A stretch of 64,000 bases of DNA from Cynocephalus volans (taxonomy: Eukaryota > Chordata > Mammalia > Dermoptera > Cynocephalidae): the NCBI RefSeq assembly GCF_027409185.1, contig NC_084466.1:77668501-77732500 (forward strand), given 5' to 3'. The notes under the pieces were generated by a model, which was not told where the DNA came from, ran no database searches, and saw only the letters and a list, made by a program, of their open reading frames with translations. The translations under genes and the position numbers were made by a program. Of the stretch, positions 1-10,144 are shown piece after piece. Numbering within the stretch: position 1 is the stretch's first letter; every line of letters starts with the position of its first letter.

Positions 1-34
1 CGCGTTCTAACCAGCTGAGCGACCCGGCCAGCCT
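1..34 (-). mobile_element. tRNA-Ile SINE, 5' end of a minus-strand copy, cut by the window edge
   Basis: The reverse complement reads ggctggccgggtcgctcagc followed by the A-box region of the isoleucine-tRNA-like SINE that recurs through the window. Only the head is visible. The body and tail lie outside the window. Confidence 0.75.
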
Positions 35-141
35 TGGTTTGTACTTATCTTTAACAAACACAATACTTCTTACCAGGCACTCGCTGTTCTAAGCGCGTCT
101 CACATATCGATTATTTTAATGGGAAAACTTGGTAATTGGTC

Positions 142-147
142 TTTATT
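142..147 (-). promoter_or_regulatory. candidate poly(A) signal on the minus strand
   Basis: TTTATT on the + strand reads AATAAA on the minus strand. It lies about 57 nt past the stop codon of the minus-strand ORF at 204-438, a usual spacing for the end of a short 3' UTR. A chance hexamer in AT-rich DNA cannot be excluded. Confidence 0.3.
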
Positions 148-203
148 TCCATAAACAAAACAAAAAAAGAGATATGACTAAATTATTTTTCTCGGAAGCG
201 TTT

Positions 204-438
204 TTATCCGTTATCGTGCCTCTTCGCTGCAGTGACTCTCTCCTTCAACAGAGCATAATGCCTGAAGTCACGCCTGGCCGACTTCCGTAGAAAAGACGGC
301 AACCCATCCTGCGATACCAAATGTTCAGTCCCCTTTGTAAACTCCTCTGGCTCTTCATCTCCTAGAAAGCCGGAAAATATGCGTTGAGAGCAGTTTATGT
401 ATCTATTTGGGGTCGCCAAGGACTTAATTTCTCTTTTC
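204..438 (-). CDS. unrecognised small ORF beside the N4BP2L2 promoter, possible terminal exon
   Basis: The open frame runs about 71 residues from a TTG at 417-419 to a stop at 204-206. Its composition is protein-like: no low complexity, an acidic GDEEPEEF segment and a basic C-terminus ending KRHDNG. No ATG starts it, and an in-frame TGA lies just upstream near 447. It is therefore either a shadow, a pseudogene whose ATG became TTG, or a terminal exon entered through a minus-strand acceptor. One candidate is the AG at 440-439, which follows a pyrimidine-rich stretch; the exon would then start at 438. AATAAA follows the stop by about 57 nt. The position next to the promoter would suit a divergent transcript. 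I do not recognise the protein. Confidence 0.2.
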
Positions 439-634
439 CTTCAGGGGTGAAAGCCAGAGGAAGTCGCTGCTTTTTTTTTAGCCAAAGTTGGTGTTTCTAT
501 GTAACTTCCCGCTCCAGAGCTAGGAACTAGTTCCGGCCTACGTTTATTGCCAAATTAGTGCGCGTTCCACGCAATGGGTTCTGGGAGACCAAGTCTCCGT
601 GCAGTGAGGTTTATAGGGAGGGTGTGAAAGCCGG

Positions 635-654
635 ACTTCAATTCCCACAATGCC
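635..654 (+). promoter_or_regulatory. ZNF143/Staf-type binding site
   Basis: The sequence ACTTCAATTCCCACAATGCC differs at about two positions from the known ZNF143/THAP11 consensus (ACTACAATTCCCAGAATGCC). Such sites usually sit within about 100 bp of the start site of constitutively active, often bidirectional, mammalian promoters. Occupancy is inferred. Confidence 0.6.
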
Positions 655-694
655 TGTCGAGTACCCGAAATTCCTGCTCGGGTAACCGTGAGGT

Positions 695-707
695 GGCCAC
701 CATCTTG
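695..707 (-). promoter_or_regulatory. YY1-type site
   Basis: GGCCACCATCTTG reads CAAGATGGTGGCC on the minus strand, close to the YY1 consensus CAAGATGGCGGC. YY1 sites of this form commonly lie at or just downstream of the start site, so transcription probably begins around 680-720. Confidence 0.5.
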
Positions 708-878
708 CGTACGGAGGTGCGGCTCGTTGCTCCTCTGTTTAGGGCTGGGGTTTCAGTACTTCCACGTCTCTGCTTTGGGTACGGCTCTCTGCGTTTCTTT
801 CATCTTCACAGAAGTTCGTGTCTTTCTACAAGAAGGTTTTATTGGGAAGTAAAGTTCAATGCAGAGCTGTAGAGTAAG
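700..878 (+). other. N4BP2L2: N4BP2L2 exon 1, 5' untranslated; start approximate
   Basis: The 3' boundary is a strong donor, AAG|GTGAGT, with the intron starting at 879. The next exon begins exactly with the initiator ATG, so this exon is non-coding for the main protein. Its 5' end is placed near the YY1-like site and is uncertain by tens of bases. It contains an ATG at 859-861 that opens a short overlapping upstream frame. Confidence 0.65.
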
Positions 879-2385
879 GTGAGTAGATACCACATTTTAA
901 GTGAGGGTGAGGTGGAGGTAGTGCTTTTCCATATCTTCCTTCTTCCATTAGCGATTGAGATGCTCACCGGTTTGGCTGGATCCCTTAGATTAGCTGTAAA
1001 CATCGAAGCCCGGAGTGAACCTTTGAGCCTCGGAGGTCTCCAGAATTCCTAGACAGGACCTGAACATGTCACCACTGGGATAAAGAAACTGCGTGACGCA
1101 CTTTTGCCTAGGAAGTTCTCTTTGGAGTTCAGGAGGCCATGAGGGCTCAGGTTGCATATAGGCCACACTGTGTTCACGTAGCCTGTTACTCCTCCTCGGG
1201 TATTCTTTCCTATCCCCCATTTCGAATGAGGAAATGAGAAGCTGAGAGGTGGCCGAGGAGGGGGCCTGTTTCAGGGAGAATGTCGTTCTTCACAGCTGAA
1301 TCTTTCTCCAGCCTTCCTTTGGCCTACCTGCATCATTCTCCAATTCGTCTTTTTTGCCCGTTCTTTTTTCTTTCGTGTTAGAGGGGAACACCGGAAAGCA
1401 TGTGAAATGAAGAAGTATTCGGTAATACAGGCTTTTAGATTGTACTCTTGAGGAGCCCTAAGAAATTTCAAGGGAAGCAGAGTTTATCTTAGAGATAAAA
1501 CGACCATCTGGAAAAGATGAAGTCTTTGGGTTTTTGGCAGTCGCCAGATTTCTTCTCTAAACATGATATATTTGCATCATTATCAGTGCAACTCGGTCTT
1601 TTTTTCCTTTCTTTTTAATTAATGCACTACACTTATTTGAGAACCTCTTTTACATAGGAAACTCATACAAAAAAGAGCCCATAAAGACTGGCATTTCATT
1701 TAATCTAACATTTGGATGCTAAGGCGATGTGGTTATCTGGGTTTGGGAGCTGGTGCCATGTATGCCTAAGTACATAGTGGTTTTAAACAAGAGATGTTCA
1801 TGATGCAGTGTATACCTCAGCCAGTTGGATATGTGTTATTTAGTTGGCAGTTTTACTCTCCTTCTAAATACACTATTGTGTATCTATGTCATCAAAATAT
1901 ATATTATTGATTCAGTTTTCCAAACTTAAATTCTTTAAGTTTTCTAAATTCAGAAATGGATCATTTGGATTAAAGATGAGTTTTTTTGGGCCGAGCCTGT
2001 GGCGCACTCTGGAGAGTGCAGCGCTGGGAGCGCAGCAACGCTCCCGCCGCGGGTTCGGATCCTATATAGGACTGGCCGGTGCACTCACTGGCTGAGTGCC
2101 GGTCACGAAAAAGACAAAAAAAAAAAGATGAGTTTTTTTTGTTTAAAACAAGGATATTTACTTAACTTCAATGTGAGCCCTCCCATAAATCATTGTTATG
2201 ACAATACTAAAAATAATAAGTGGTTATAAAATTACAATTTGGCTCTGGTGTTTTGGGAAGATGTTACTGTTAAATGCTTATATCACGGATTTAAAAGTCT
2301 TTTTCTAATTTCTTGTTTATAAAGAAATTTTTATTTAGATTCTTAAAATGTAAGCCAATAATTGTATGATTTATTTACTCCTCAG
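879..2385 (+). other. N4BP2L2 intron 1
   Basis: The intron is 1507 bp, from GTGAGT to a pyrimidine-rich ctcag acceptor. Its only clear content is one short-dimer SINE at 1988-2123. The rest is unique, increasingly AT-rich sequence with no convincing ORF. Confidence 0.75.
1988..2123 (+). mobile_element. tRNA-Ile SINE, short dimer
   Basis: It begins gggccgagcctgtggcgcac, has the GGTTCGGATCC B-box region and a second half cut down to ctcactggctgagtgccggt, and ends cacgaaaaagac plus an A tail. Target-site duplication aaagatgagttttttt at 1972-1987 and 2124-2139 is perfect. The insertion is therefore young. Confidence 0.92.
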
Positions 2386-3632
2386 ATGCCTTATGGTGAA
2401 ATTGAAGCTGAATTCTGGGGACCTGGAGAAGAACTAACAAGTGAACCATGCTATAAAAAATTTAAGTCAACTACAGAGGCAAATGTTTTCCCCCATCATG
2501 GTAGTGCTGATTTTCACAGAATCCAAGAGAAAACTGGAAATGATTGGGTCCCTGTCACCATCAGTGATGTCAGAGGACATAGTTATCCTCAGGAGGACAA
2601 AACCAAAACTACAGATGTGCTGAAACCTTCACATGATGAGATGCCTGGTAATAGACCAGGTGTTGTTGATTCACAAGTTTTACAAGATGCAAGTCCTCCT
2701 TTAGTATCCACAGATGATGAGATATATAGCACAAGTAAAGCATTTATAGGACCCATTTATAAACCCCCTGAAAAAAAGAAATGTAGTAAAAAGAGGAATG
2801 AGGCAGACACTCTCAATGGTATAAGTGGCAAAGGAAGGCGAGAAGAGAAACAGAAATTTAATTCTGAAAAATCAAAGATAGACAATGAATTATTCCAATT
2901 TTACAAAGAAATTGAAGAGCTCGAAAATGAAAAAGATGATTCAGAAGACAGTTGTAAGGAACCCAAACCTTCCCAGGAGCAACTTACTCTATATTATCAA
3001 GGCCATAATAATGATCTCTTAAAATCTGATGAAAAAAAGAAAGGTCTTAGTAATGCTCTTCAGTCACATTGTGGTTATCAGCAGTACATGGGGAATGAGC
3101 CAGGCAAATATCCCTGTAACGGACAAGTAATACCTACATTTTGTGATATTTCATTTACTTCCCTCAGGCCTGAATGGCAATCAGTGCATCCTTTTATAGT
3201 ACCCCATGGGCCACCTTTCCCCAGATTTAACCATCATTTAAATATTCAAAGATTGAGTGCTCCACCAAATCCATTGTCAAATATTTTCCGTGCCCGAGAT
3301 GACTCTCAGATGCGGAATGGATATTATGTAAATAGTTGTCCCATTAACTGGAGTTGTCTGACTTTTGATCAGAACAATGAATATACTGACTGTAGTGAGA
3401 ATAGTAATAGTGTTGATCCCTCTAGAAATGGCTATAGGGTTCAAGATGGGTATGTGAATAATAGTTTCTGTGAAATCAGAGAAGGATGCTGGAAAGATCC
3501 TCCTGTGGACAAGCAGAATGGCACAGACACGTTTGTGAATGAGCAGTTTCAAGAAGAAAAGTTAAATAAATTGCAGAAGTTACTTATTCTTTTAAGAGGT
3601 CTGCCTGGTTCTGGGAAAACAACGTTGTCTCG
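2386..3632 (+). CDS. N4BP2L2: N4BP2L2 exon 2 (first coding exon), residues 1-416
   Basis: This is the large coding exon of NEDD4-binding protein 2-like 2. The acceptor ctcag|ATG places the initiator at the first base of the exon. The frame upstream back to 2362 is intronic. It encodes 415 codons plus two bases. Residues 1-160 are polar and probably disordered, with IGPIYKPPEKKK near 120-130. Residues about 164-190 (DNELFQFYKEIEELENEK) look like a short coiled coil. Residues 400-416 enter the P-loop domain, with Walker A GLPGSGKT at 405-412. The exon ends CG|GTAAGT, splitting Arg416. The sequence matches the known mammalian protein closely in order and length (human protein about 583 residues). 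The family is reported to bind NEDD4-related partners and to act in transcriptional regulation; that role is literature knowledge, not visible here. Confidence 0.96.
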
Positions 3633-3753
3633 GTAAGTAAAGGAAACCAAGTGAATACTTGGTAATTCATTATTTAAAAATCATAAATGATGTTTGTTAT
3701 CAGTGACAAATGCTTTCATGTTTCTAATAGCAGAAAATCTTTAGTTTGTTATA

Positions 3754-3890
3754 CAGACTGTCCCTGACTTAGCGATGGTTTGATTTGTGACTTTTTGACT
3801 ATACCATGGGTTTATCAGGGGTATTAAATGCATTTTTGACTTACTATATTTTCAGTGGGTTTATTGGCCCCATTGTAAGTTGAGCATCTG
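3754..3890. mobile_element. short Tc1/mariner (Tigger-like) MITE
   Basis: The ends are imperfect inverted repeats (cagactgtccctgacttagc at the left; the right end reversed reads cagatgctcaacttac). They are flanked by TA at 3752-3753 and 3891-3892, the classic mariner target duplication. At 137 bp there is no room for a transposase. Confidence 0.75.
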
Positions 3891-4094
3891 TACTTGAGAG
3901 TTGACATCTGACATTATCAGTATTTAAAAGATATTTTAGGAGAAGAGAAAATTGGCATTTTTATTTATATTTAGATTCTTCTAATGGCTTTAAAAGTAGA
4001 TACATCATGTGTGACAGTGAAGAAAGCAAATGCTACTTGAGAACTGTGTTGGCTTCTTTTAAATGAGCTATTCAAGAAATGTTGGTCTCAGCGT

Positions 4095-4245
4095 TGTAAG
4101 ATTTGGGCTTTGACTCAGTGTTTCACTTTGTGAACTTGGGCAAGTTATGCTGTTAATGGAATGAATGATACTTATTTTTCTGGAATTATTTTGAGAACCA
4201 AATGAGATAACTGAAGGAAAGAAATTTCGAGCATGTTAAACACTG
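4095..4245 (+). repeat. MIR-like ancient SINE
   Basis: The order 'tttgtgaacttgggcaagtt' then an A/T-rich segment then aaatgagataactgaag follows the MIR core and 3' region. It is heavily diverged, as expected for this pre-placental family. Confidence 0.5.
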
Positions 4246-5149
4246 TGCCATGTTCATACCACTGATTGGTAGAGGAAACCTTAAAATTTAAGGAGTTTGA
4301 AGTGAGCAGTATCTAAATTAATGGAGTTAGAACTGGTGATGTCTTATCATAGTACAAAATATTTCCAATACCTGTTTTTGTTTACACATTAAGACAGGAT
4401 ATTGATGTATTTGAATACATTTGTGTAGTTGTGAAAAATAGCGCAAAGAAAACAATACAAATTATTTGCTGTTTATATAGGATGATTCAAGATTTATGCC
4501 AGATAAGGAGAAAAAGAAAATTTATGTGAGATATTTAGGTGGGGATAAAAAAGTCCAAGGAACCATTTTGCAAATGTAGTATATTTACTTGCAAGTAATT
4601 GATCTAAACAATCTAAGTAGAAGTTTCTTCAGAAAAAGAAGAGAAAGATTATATTTATTATATAAACATTTCACGCTAAATTATAAGCTGTGATCTTTGT
4701 GAATGAATTTCAATTTTGGTCTTTGCTTCTGATTCCTCTGTAGTGAATGAAGATTTTGTAGAGAAGATGAAATTTCAACTCTTTAGAAAGGATAAAAAAG
4801 CTAAGAGTAAGGTTGTCTCACAAACATGGGCAGTCTTGTAGATGTAGGGTATAACATCAGAGGAAATAAATAGTTGAAATTTGGAAATTGGATGAAGGGA
4901 TCTGCTGCTAGTTAGGACCACTTCACTAAGAGTGTTTATAGAAGAAACACATGAAAGAAAAGTTAGGTTTGGGACAATAGATTGGATTATATTGAAACTG
5001 AAGTAAAGTAGTGGTGATTCATTAAAGTTTCAAGGAGGCATAATTGTAGTGGGACATGATAGAGGTGATTATATATAGTAATTGTATTTTTTTTGAGGAA
5101 TGGATATATGATACAAGAATAGAAGTTATAGTACTAACAAGTACCATTT

Positions 5150-5290
5150 GGTCCGTGATTTACGAAGTACTTTTATATATAAAAATCTTGTGAGATGGGT
5201 TGTATTTTTATTTTACCAGAAGATAAAGGAAGTAGTTCAGGTTAAGTGACTTAGAAGTGAAAAAAACTGGTAAGAGATCAAACTAGGGGT
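5150..5290 (-). repeat. MIR-like relic, minus strand
   Basis: The words 'gatgggttgtatttttattttaccagaagataaagg' in outline, followed by gttcaggttaagtgactt, resemble the reverse complement of MIR. Strongly diverged. Confidence 0.4.
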
Positions 5291-5418
5291 GCAGTGATAG
5301 TGTATTTTTTACCCTGCACCTTCACTTTAGTATCTGTTGGATGGATAGCCCTATACCTGACTAGTGACTTCAAGGAGCTTGGTTAAAGAGGCAGGAGTAC
5401 TACTTTAGGTCAACACTT

Positions 5419-5580
5419 ATTTAAAAAAAAATTTTAATTTCTCAATATACATTGTAGTTGATTTTCATGTCCCTTTACCCATTCCTCTCCCCTTCCCACT
5501 GTTACATCATATTTGTTCACTTGTCTTAACAAGTTCAAGGAATTGTTGTGATTATTATGTCTTCTTCCCCCACTGCACCA
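5419..5580 (-). mobile_element. 5'-truncated L1-type insertion
   Basis: About 162 bp of AT-rich then pyrimidine-rich sequence (tgattttcatgtcccttt, cattcctctccccttcccac) is flanked by the direct repeat taggtcaacactt at 5406-5418 and 5581-5593. The text resembles an L1 3' UTR in reverse. The duplication shows target-primed integration. Confidence 0.6.
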
Positions 5581-5778
5581 TAGGTCAACACTTTTTGAAT
5601 GAAATGGTGTTGGTTATTTGGGGTTGGGTATAAAGCCACATACTCTCTGTGGCACAGCTTCATATGGGAGTTAGCTTCAAAAAAAGCTTTGAAGAAAGAA
5701 AAGAGTAAGGAATTGGTAGATCAGAGTCAAGCTGATTTGTAACACTAAATTAAAAGACAGCAGTGTTTAGTTTTGAGC

Positions 5779-5855
5779 TTTTTTTTGCTGCTGGCCACTG
5801 TGGGGAACCAAACCCCTTGACCTTGGTATTAACAACCTGAGCTAACAGGCCAGCC
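5779..5855 (-). mobile_element. tRNA-Ile SINE monomer, degraded
   Basis: The reverse of ggctggcctgttagctcagg...ccacagtggccagcagc is readable. The left T run is the reversed A tail. The middle has lost several bases, so it is an older copy. Confidence 0.75.
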
Positions 5856-6140
5856 CAGTGTTCAGTTTTGATATGTGGTAATGAGTATAGGTGGTTGGAT
5901 AAACTTTATAATTTTGGGGGGTAGTGTTCAAGTCCCCCTCTTCCTTAATTTAGTCCTTATTCACCTCTCCATCTTTATATCTTTCTGCACTTGGACTTCT
6001 ACCTGTCTTCCACAGCAGGAGAAATGATGGCTTGTTCTTCCATTGTTCTCAGGACTCTGCTTATTTAAAAGTTCTCTTAAATGCCTCCACTTTTTAAAAA
6101 ATATATATTATTTTTATTTTCATTTAATTAACGTAATTAA

Positions 6141-6191
6141 TTTTTGTGGCTGGCTGGTATGTTTGGGGATCTAAACCCTTGACCATGGTGT
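6141..6191 (-). mobile_element. tRNA-Ile SINE fragment
   Basis: tggctggctggtatgtttgg, then a B-box-like region and ttgaccatggtgtt. Only the 3' half of the monomer is present on the minus strand. Confidence 0.65.
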
Positions 6192-6466
6192 TCAGCCAGT
6201 GCAAAACAGTTCATACAATCTTCCTAGGTATGGTAAAGTGCCAGCTCTTTGTCCTTATAGGCAGCCTAACAACACTTTGATGAAAGGTTCATTTGAGGCA
6301 GAATTCAACAATATTCTAGAGGTAGAATTTTGTTACCATTGCAGTTGGCATCAGGCAAATAATCCTCTGAGCCAGAGGTTGGACACAGGACCACTTAGGG
6401 ATTAAGCGTTGGGTGTTGTTTCCAGGGTGTGTATGGACTATAGATTTTACTAGATTCTTATATTCT

Positions 6467-6567
6467 TTTTTTTTTTTTTTTTTAAAGATGACCGGTTAAG
6501 GGGATCTTAATCCTTGACTTGATGTTGTCAGCACCACACTCTCCCAAGTGAGCCACAGGCTGGCCCC
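6467..6567 (-). mobile_element. tRNA-Ile SINE, long-dimer derived, single unit retained
   Basis: A T run is followed by aagatgaccggttaagggga, then gttgtcagcaccacactctc and ends ggctggcccc. The direct repeat attcttatattct lies at about 6453-6465 and 6571-6583. Only one tRNA-like unit lies between the tail and the head, so the other unit has been lost. Confidence 0.88.
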
Positions 6568-7026
6568 AAAATTCTTATATTCTAATCATGCAGGAGAAGG
6601 GGGGCCATAAAATATTGCTAATCCACATTTCTTGTATTCTACTGATTTCACCAATGAGAGTGTATTGTCAGAAACAAGCCATTAATTTAATTATTTCAGC
6701 AAAATGTTTCGAGTTGACCAGTGATAAAAGATAGGTGAAACACTTGTGATAACCTCTTGTAGCCACCTCTGGTGAGTAGCCTTTGTGGTTAGCTAGCAAC
6801 CACTGTGGATATGATGTCTTGACCAGAGTAACTGTGCTTAGGATATAGCATAAATCATCTACATGATCTCACATGTGTTAAAGTCTTTTAGCGTAAGTTA
6901 CAATCATCCTTACATTGAATATACTTCAAATCTAGTCATCTAGATTTGTAAGCGGAGACCCAAGGTTGGCAACTTTTTAAGTCCTGGCAGCTAACCCAAT
7001 GCCCTCTTTTAGTAATAATAGCTATA

Positions 7027-7350
7027 CAGTCATGTGCCGCATAATAATGTTTTGGTCAGTGACAGACCACATATATGATGGTGGTTTTTATAAGATTATA
7101 ATACCATATTTTTGCTGTACCTTTTATATGTTTAGATACACAGATACCATTGTGTTAAAGTTGTCAACAGTATTCAGTAAAGTAACAGGCTGTATAGGTT
7201 TGTAGCCAAGGATCCATAGGCTATACCATATAGCCTAGGTGTGTAGTAGGCCATACCATCTAGGTTTGCATAGGTACTCTCTATGGTGTTCACACAACGT
7301 AAAGATGAATTTCTCAGAAAGTGTCTGTGTCGTTAAGCGAAGCATGATTG
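7027..7350. mobile_element. Tc1/mariner-type non-autonomous DNA transposon
   Basis: The ends match as inverted repeats (cagtcatgtgccgcataa; the right end reversed reads caatcatgcttcgcttaacg). They are flanked by TA at 7025-7026 and 7351-7352. The interior (tataccatatagcctaggtg) matches a common mammalian Tigger-class element. It has no coding capacity. Confidence 0.8.
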
Positions 7351-7374
7351 TAATTTGTTGAAGTGCCTATAGTG

Positions 7375-7495
7375 CAGAGGCACTATCCTCAGAACAGGTA
7401 GATCTTAATTTCTCATTTTAAAAATGAAACGAAGAATGGTTCAGTGAATTTATCCCAGATCACATGTCTTGTAAGTGCTTGAACCTAAAATTTTA
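7375..7495 (-). repeat. MIR-like relic, minus strand
   Basis: cactatcctcagaacagg, then ctcattttaaaaatgaaacg and cccagatcacatgtcttgta follow the reverse MIR order. Confidence 0.45.
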
Positions 7496-7814
7496 GAAGT
7501 CCAGGGTTAACTCCAGAATCCCCCTATTCTTTCTAAAATCACACAGTCTCCAACTCGGTAAGTGCCCAAGATGCTGATGATTCTGAGAGAGGCTGTACAG
7601 TGGGCTTTAATAGCTTTGGCCATAGCATGTTTATGGGTAGGATGACCCAATAAAGTAAAGATGTCACACCTCCCCTTAATTGATTTATAAATTCAGTGAA
7701 ACTTTAACCAAAATCCCAAAGAGATTCTGTTATCAATTTTGATAAGCCAATTCTAAAGTTCATTTAGTGTGTAAATATAATAAGGACAATTTGAAAAAAA
7801 TGATACTTTGGATA

Positions 7815-7900
7815 GTTGATTAGCTCAGTTGGTTAGAGCGCAGCCTTGTAACACCAAGGTCACGGGTTCAGATCCTCATACTGCTAGCTGCCAAGAAAAA
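7815..7900 (+). mobile_element. tRNA-Ile SINE monomer
   Basis: ttagctcagttggttagagc (A box), ggttcagatcc (B box), then an A tail. The terminal tactgctagctgcc keeps the acceptor-like end. Confidence 0.88.
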
Positions 7901-8320
7901 AAAGAGACTTATCCCACCAGCTATCAAAATATGTTTAGAAACTACTATAATTAAAACTTTGCAGTAATTGGCAAAAGAACACATAGATAAGGTTAGAGAA
8001 TCCAGAAACAAACTTACATATAAGAGAACTTAGTATATAATGAAATGGCATTTTATATCAATAGGGAAAAATGTTCAATAAATGGTAATAGGATGTTTGA
8101 CTATCAGTCTGGAAGAAAATATTTAAAGCCCTATCTTATATCATTCAGAAAAATAAGTTTTAGGTGGATGAAGTACTAGAAGTAAAAAAACTAGAAGAAA
8201 ATAGATTTTTTTGATAATTTGAGAGGATGGGTGAAACAGTGGGATCATTCTTACCAGCCAATAAGTAAAAAGTGAGAGAATTTGAGAGAAAGTTTTTTAA
8301 AAAAATTTTTGTTGTCTGTT

Positions 8321-8466
8321 CTTTTATTTTTTATTTTTATTTTTTAAATTTTTTTTGAGCACCACGCTCAGCCAGTGAGCGAACCGGCCATCTGTATATG
8401 GGATCCGAACCCGGGGCCTTGGTATTATCAGCACCGTACTCTCCCGAGTGAGCCATGGGCCGGCCC
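8321..8466 (-). mobile_element. tRNA-Ile SINE, dimer
   Basis: From the left: T-rich tail, gagcaccacgctcagccagt, tatatgggatccgaac, and the head gccatgggccggccc. The repeat gttgtctgtt occurs at 8311-8320 and 8467-8476. The 3' unit is shortened. Confidence 0.88.
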
Positions 8467-8499
8467 GTTGTCTGTTTTTTTAAACTGTTGTGGATATTT

Positions 8500-8966
8500 A
8501 CAGTGCTAGGCTAAATATTGCCCTCCCCACCCCCCTCGCAGATATCCCTACCCTAATCCCTATGTTACATTACACGGTAAAAGGGACTTTGCAGATGTGA
8601 TTAAGTTAGATTTTGAGATGTGGAGTTTGTCCTGGATTATCTGGATGAAGCCCAGTGTAGCTTAATAAGAGGGAGGCAGGAAGTCCGAAAGAGAAGACAT
8701 AAGGAAAGAAGCAGAGGTCAGAGAGGAGAGAAGATGGTACACTGCTGGCTTTGAAGGGGGAGGAAAGGCTGGCAAAGTGCAGGTGTGCAGATAACCTTTA
8801 GAAGCTGGAAAAGGCAAGGAAACAGATTCTTTAGAGCCTCCTGAAGGAACACAGGCCTGCCCCACCTTGTTTGTAGTCGTGAAACTTAGACTACTAACCT
8901 TCAGAAATGTAAGATAATAAATTCATGTTGTTTTAAGCCACCGAGTTTGTAGTAATTTGTCATATC
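8500..8966 (-). mobile_element. MLT1-type MaLR LTR relic
   Basis: The passage 'gggactttgcagatgtgatt', 'ctggattatctggatgaagc', 'gctggaaaaggcaaggaaac' and 'gttgttttaagccaccgag' follows the reverse complement of the MLT1 LTR consensus. It is a non-coding long terminal repeat of an old mammalian retroviral-like family. Confidence 0.75.
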
Positions 8967-9397
8967 ACTCATAGTTTAAAGAAGGATGGGAAGAGATTTT
9001 TTTTTCTCCCTTCTTTTGGAGGAGGGAGATCTCAGTTTAAACTGCAGAGGAAAGATTTACCTTTCTTTATTATGTAGGTCTCTTTATTCTTAATTCAGGG
9101 AGTGTTTAGAGAGTGAAGTGCCCCTGTAAAGTGGTCTTGGGCTAGGGAGTATGCGAAGCCACTCAGTAAATAAGAAGGTAAAGGAGTTCGTGAAGTGTCA
9201 GGTTTACTGTTTTTTTTTTTTTGGAACATCATTTCTATGTTTAAATGCACATGGAAAAATTAAAGAAAATAACGTGCAATTCTTAGAAATTAAAAAAAAA
9301 AAACGTGAAAAGGAACTCTTTTGTAGGCCTTTTTTTAGGAACAGGGTTCGCCTGTTCCTTACTTAAGTGAGAAATTAAAAGCACAGACTTCATTAGT

Positions 9398-10140
9398 TAT
9401 TCATGGCCATGTAATAAATCACCCTAAAACTTAATTTTTTTTTTTTTTTTTAAAAAGATGACCGGTAAGGGCATCTTAACCCTTGACTTGGTGTTGTCAG
9501 CACCACGCTCTCCCAAATGAGCTAACCGCCCATCCCTGTATAAGGATCCGAACCCGTGGCCTTAAGTGTTATCAATACCACACTCTCCCAAATGAGTCAT
9601 AGGCTGGCCCCTTAAAACTTAATTGTTTTAAGCAAAAACATTTACTGCCTCACAGTTTCTGCAGGTCAGGAATCTGAGTATGGTTAGCTGGGTGCCTCTG
9701 GTTCAGGGTCGGTAACAATGCTGCAATTGCAGTGTTTTGCTAGGGTTCTGTTCTGGTCCGAAGGCTTGATTTGTAGGAGGATATACTTTCAAGAGCTCTC
9801 ACAAGGTTGTTGACAGGACTCAGTTCCTTGTAAGTTATATTAGATTCAGGGCCTCAGTTCCCTGCTGGCTGGAGGCCTCCCTCAGTTCTTTGCTACTTGG
9901 GCCTTTCTCCATTCACATGACAGCTGGTTTCTTTCAAAGTGAGAGAGAAAGCACATAAGCTCAAGTCTAAGAAGCCACTTTTTTGTGCGTGTGTGATCTT
10001 GGAAGTGATATCCCATCACTTCTGCCATATTCTACAAGTATTCATTAGAAGCTGGTGATTAAATCCAGTCACATTCCAGAAGAGGGAATTATACAAGGGC
10101 ATAAACACTAGGAGGCAGGGATCATTGTAGTCCATTGGTT
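9398..10140 (+). mobile_element. MLT1-like LTR relic, interrupted by a SINE
   Basis: gccatgtaataaatcaccct, then after the SINE ttactgcctcacagtttctg, gacaggactcagttccttg and gatatcccatcacttctgcc. This order matches a MaLR/ERVL-type LTR. The SINE at 9437-9612 splits it and is therefore younger. Confidence 0.65.
9437..9612 (-). mobile_element. tRNA-Ile SINE, long dimer
   Basis: Long T run, aagatgaccggtaagggcat, two tRNA-like units each with a caccacnctctccca segment, and the head ggctggcccc. The target duplication taaaacttaatt lies at 9425-9436 and 9613-9624. It is inserted in an MLT1-like LTR. Confidence 0.9.
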
Positions 10141-10144
10141 TTGG

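Larger units (their letters stand above)
560..720 (+). promoter_or_regulatory. N4BP2L2: N4BP2L2 promoter region, TATA-less
   Basis: This stretch is more GC- and CpG-rich than the surrounding intronic DNA and lies just upstream of the first exon's splice donor. It carries a ZNF143-like site and a YY1-like site, both typical of housekeeping promoters, and no TATA box is evident. The precise start site cannot be read from sequence alone. Confidence 0.6.
859..2437 (+). other. uORF spanning the exon 1/exon 2 junction and overlapping the N4BP2L2 start
   Basis: In the spliced message the ATG at 859-861 reads through 878, joins at 2386, and continues in a different frame to TAA at 2435-2437, giving 23 codons. 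It passes over the main ATG at 2386. Its context is weak (T at -3, C at +4), while the main ATG has A at -3, so leaky scanning is expected. This depends on exon 1 joining exon 2 directly, as the splice sites predict. Confidence 0.5.

Noticed and set aside
558-872. 104-codon frame over the promoter and exon 1
   Set aside because: It begins without an ATG upstream of the likely start site, crosses the promoter elements, and resembles no protein I know.
2362-2385. In-frame ATG 24 bases upstream of the exon 2 start
   Set aside because: It lies in the intron, before the ctcag acceptor. Spliced RNA starts exon 2 exactly at the ATG at 2386.
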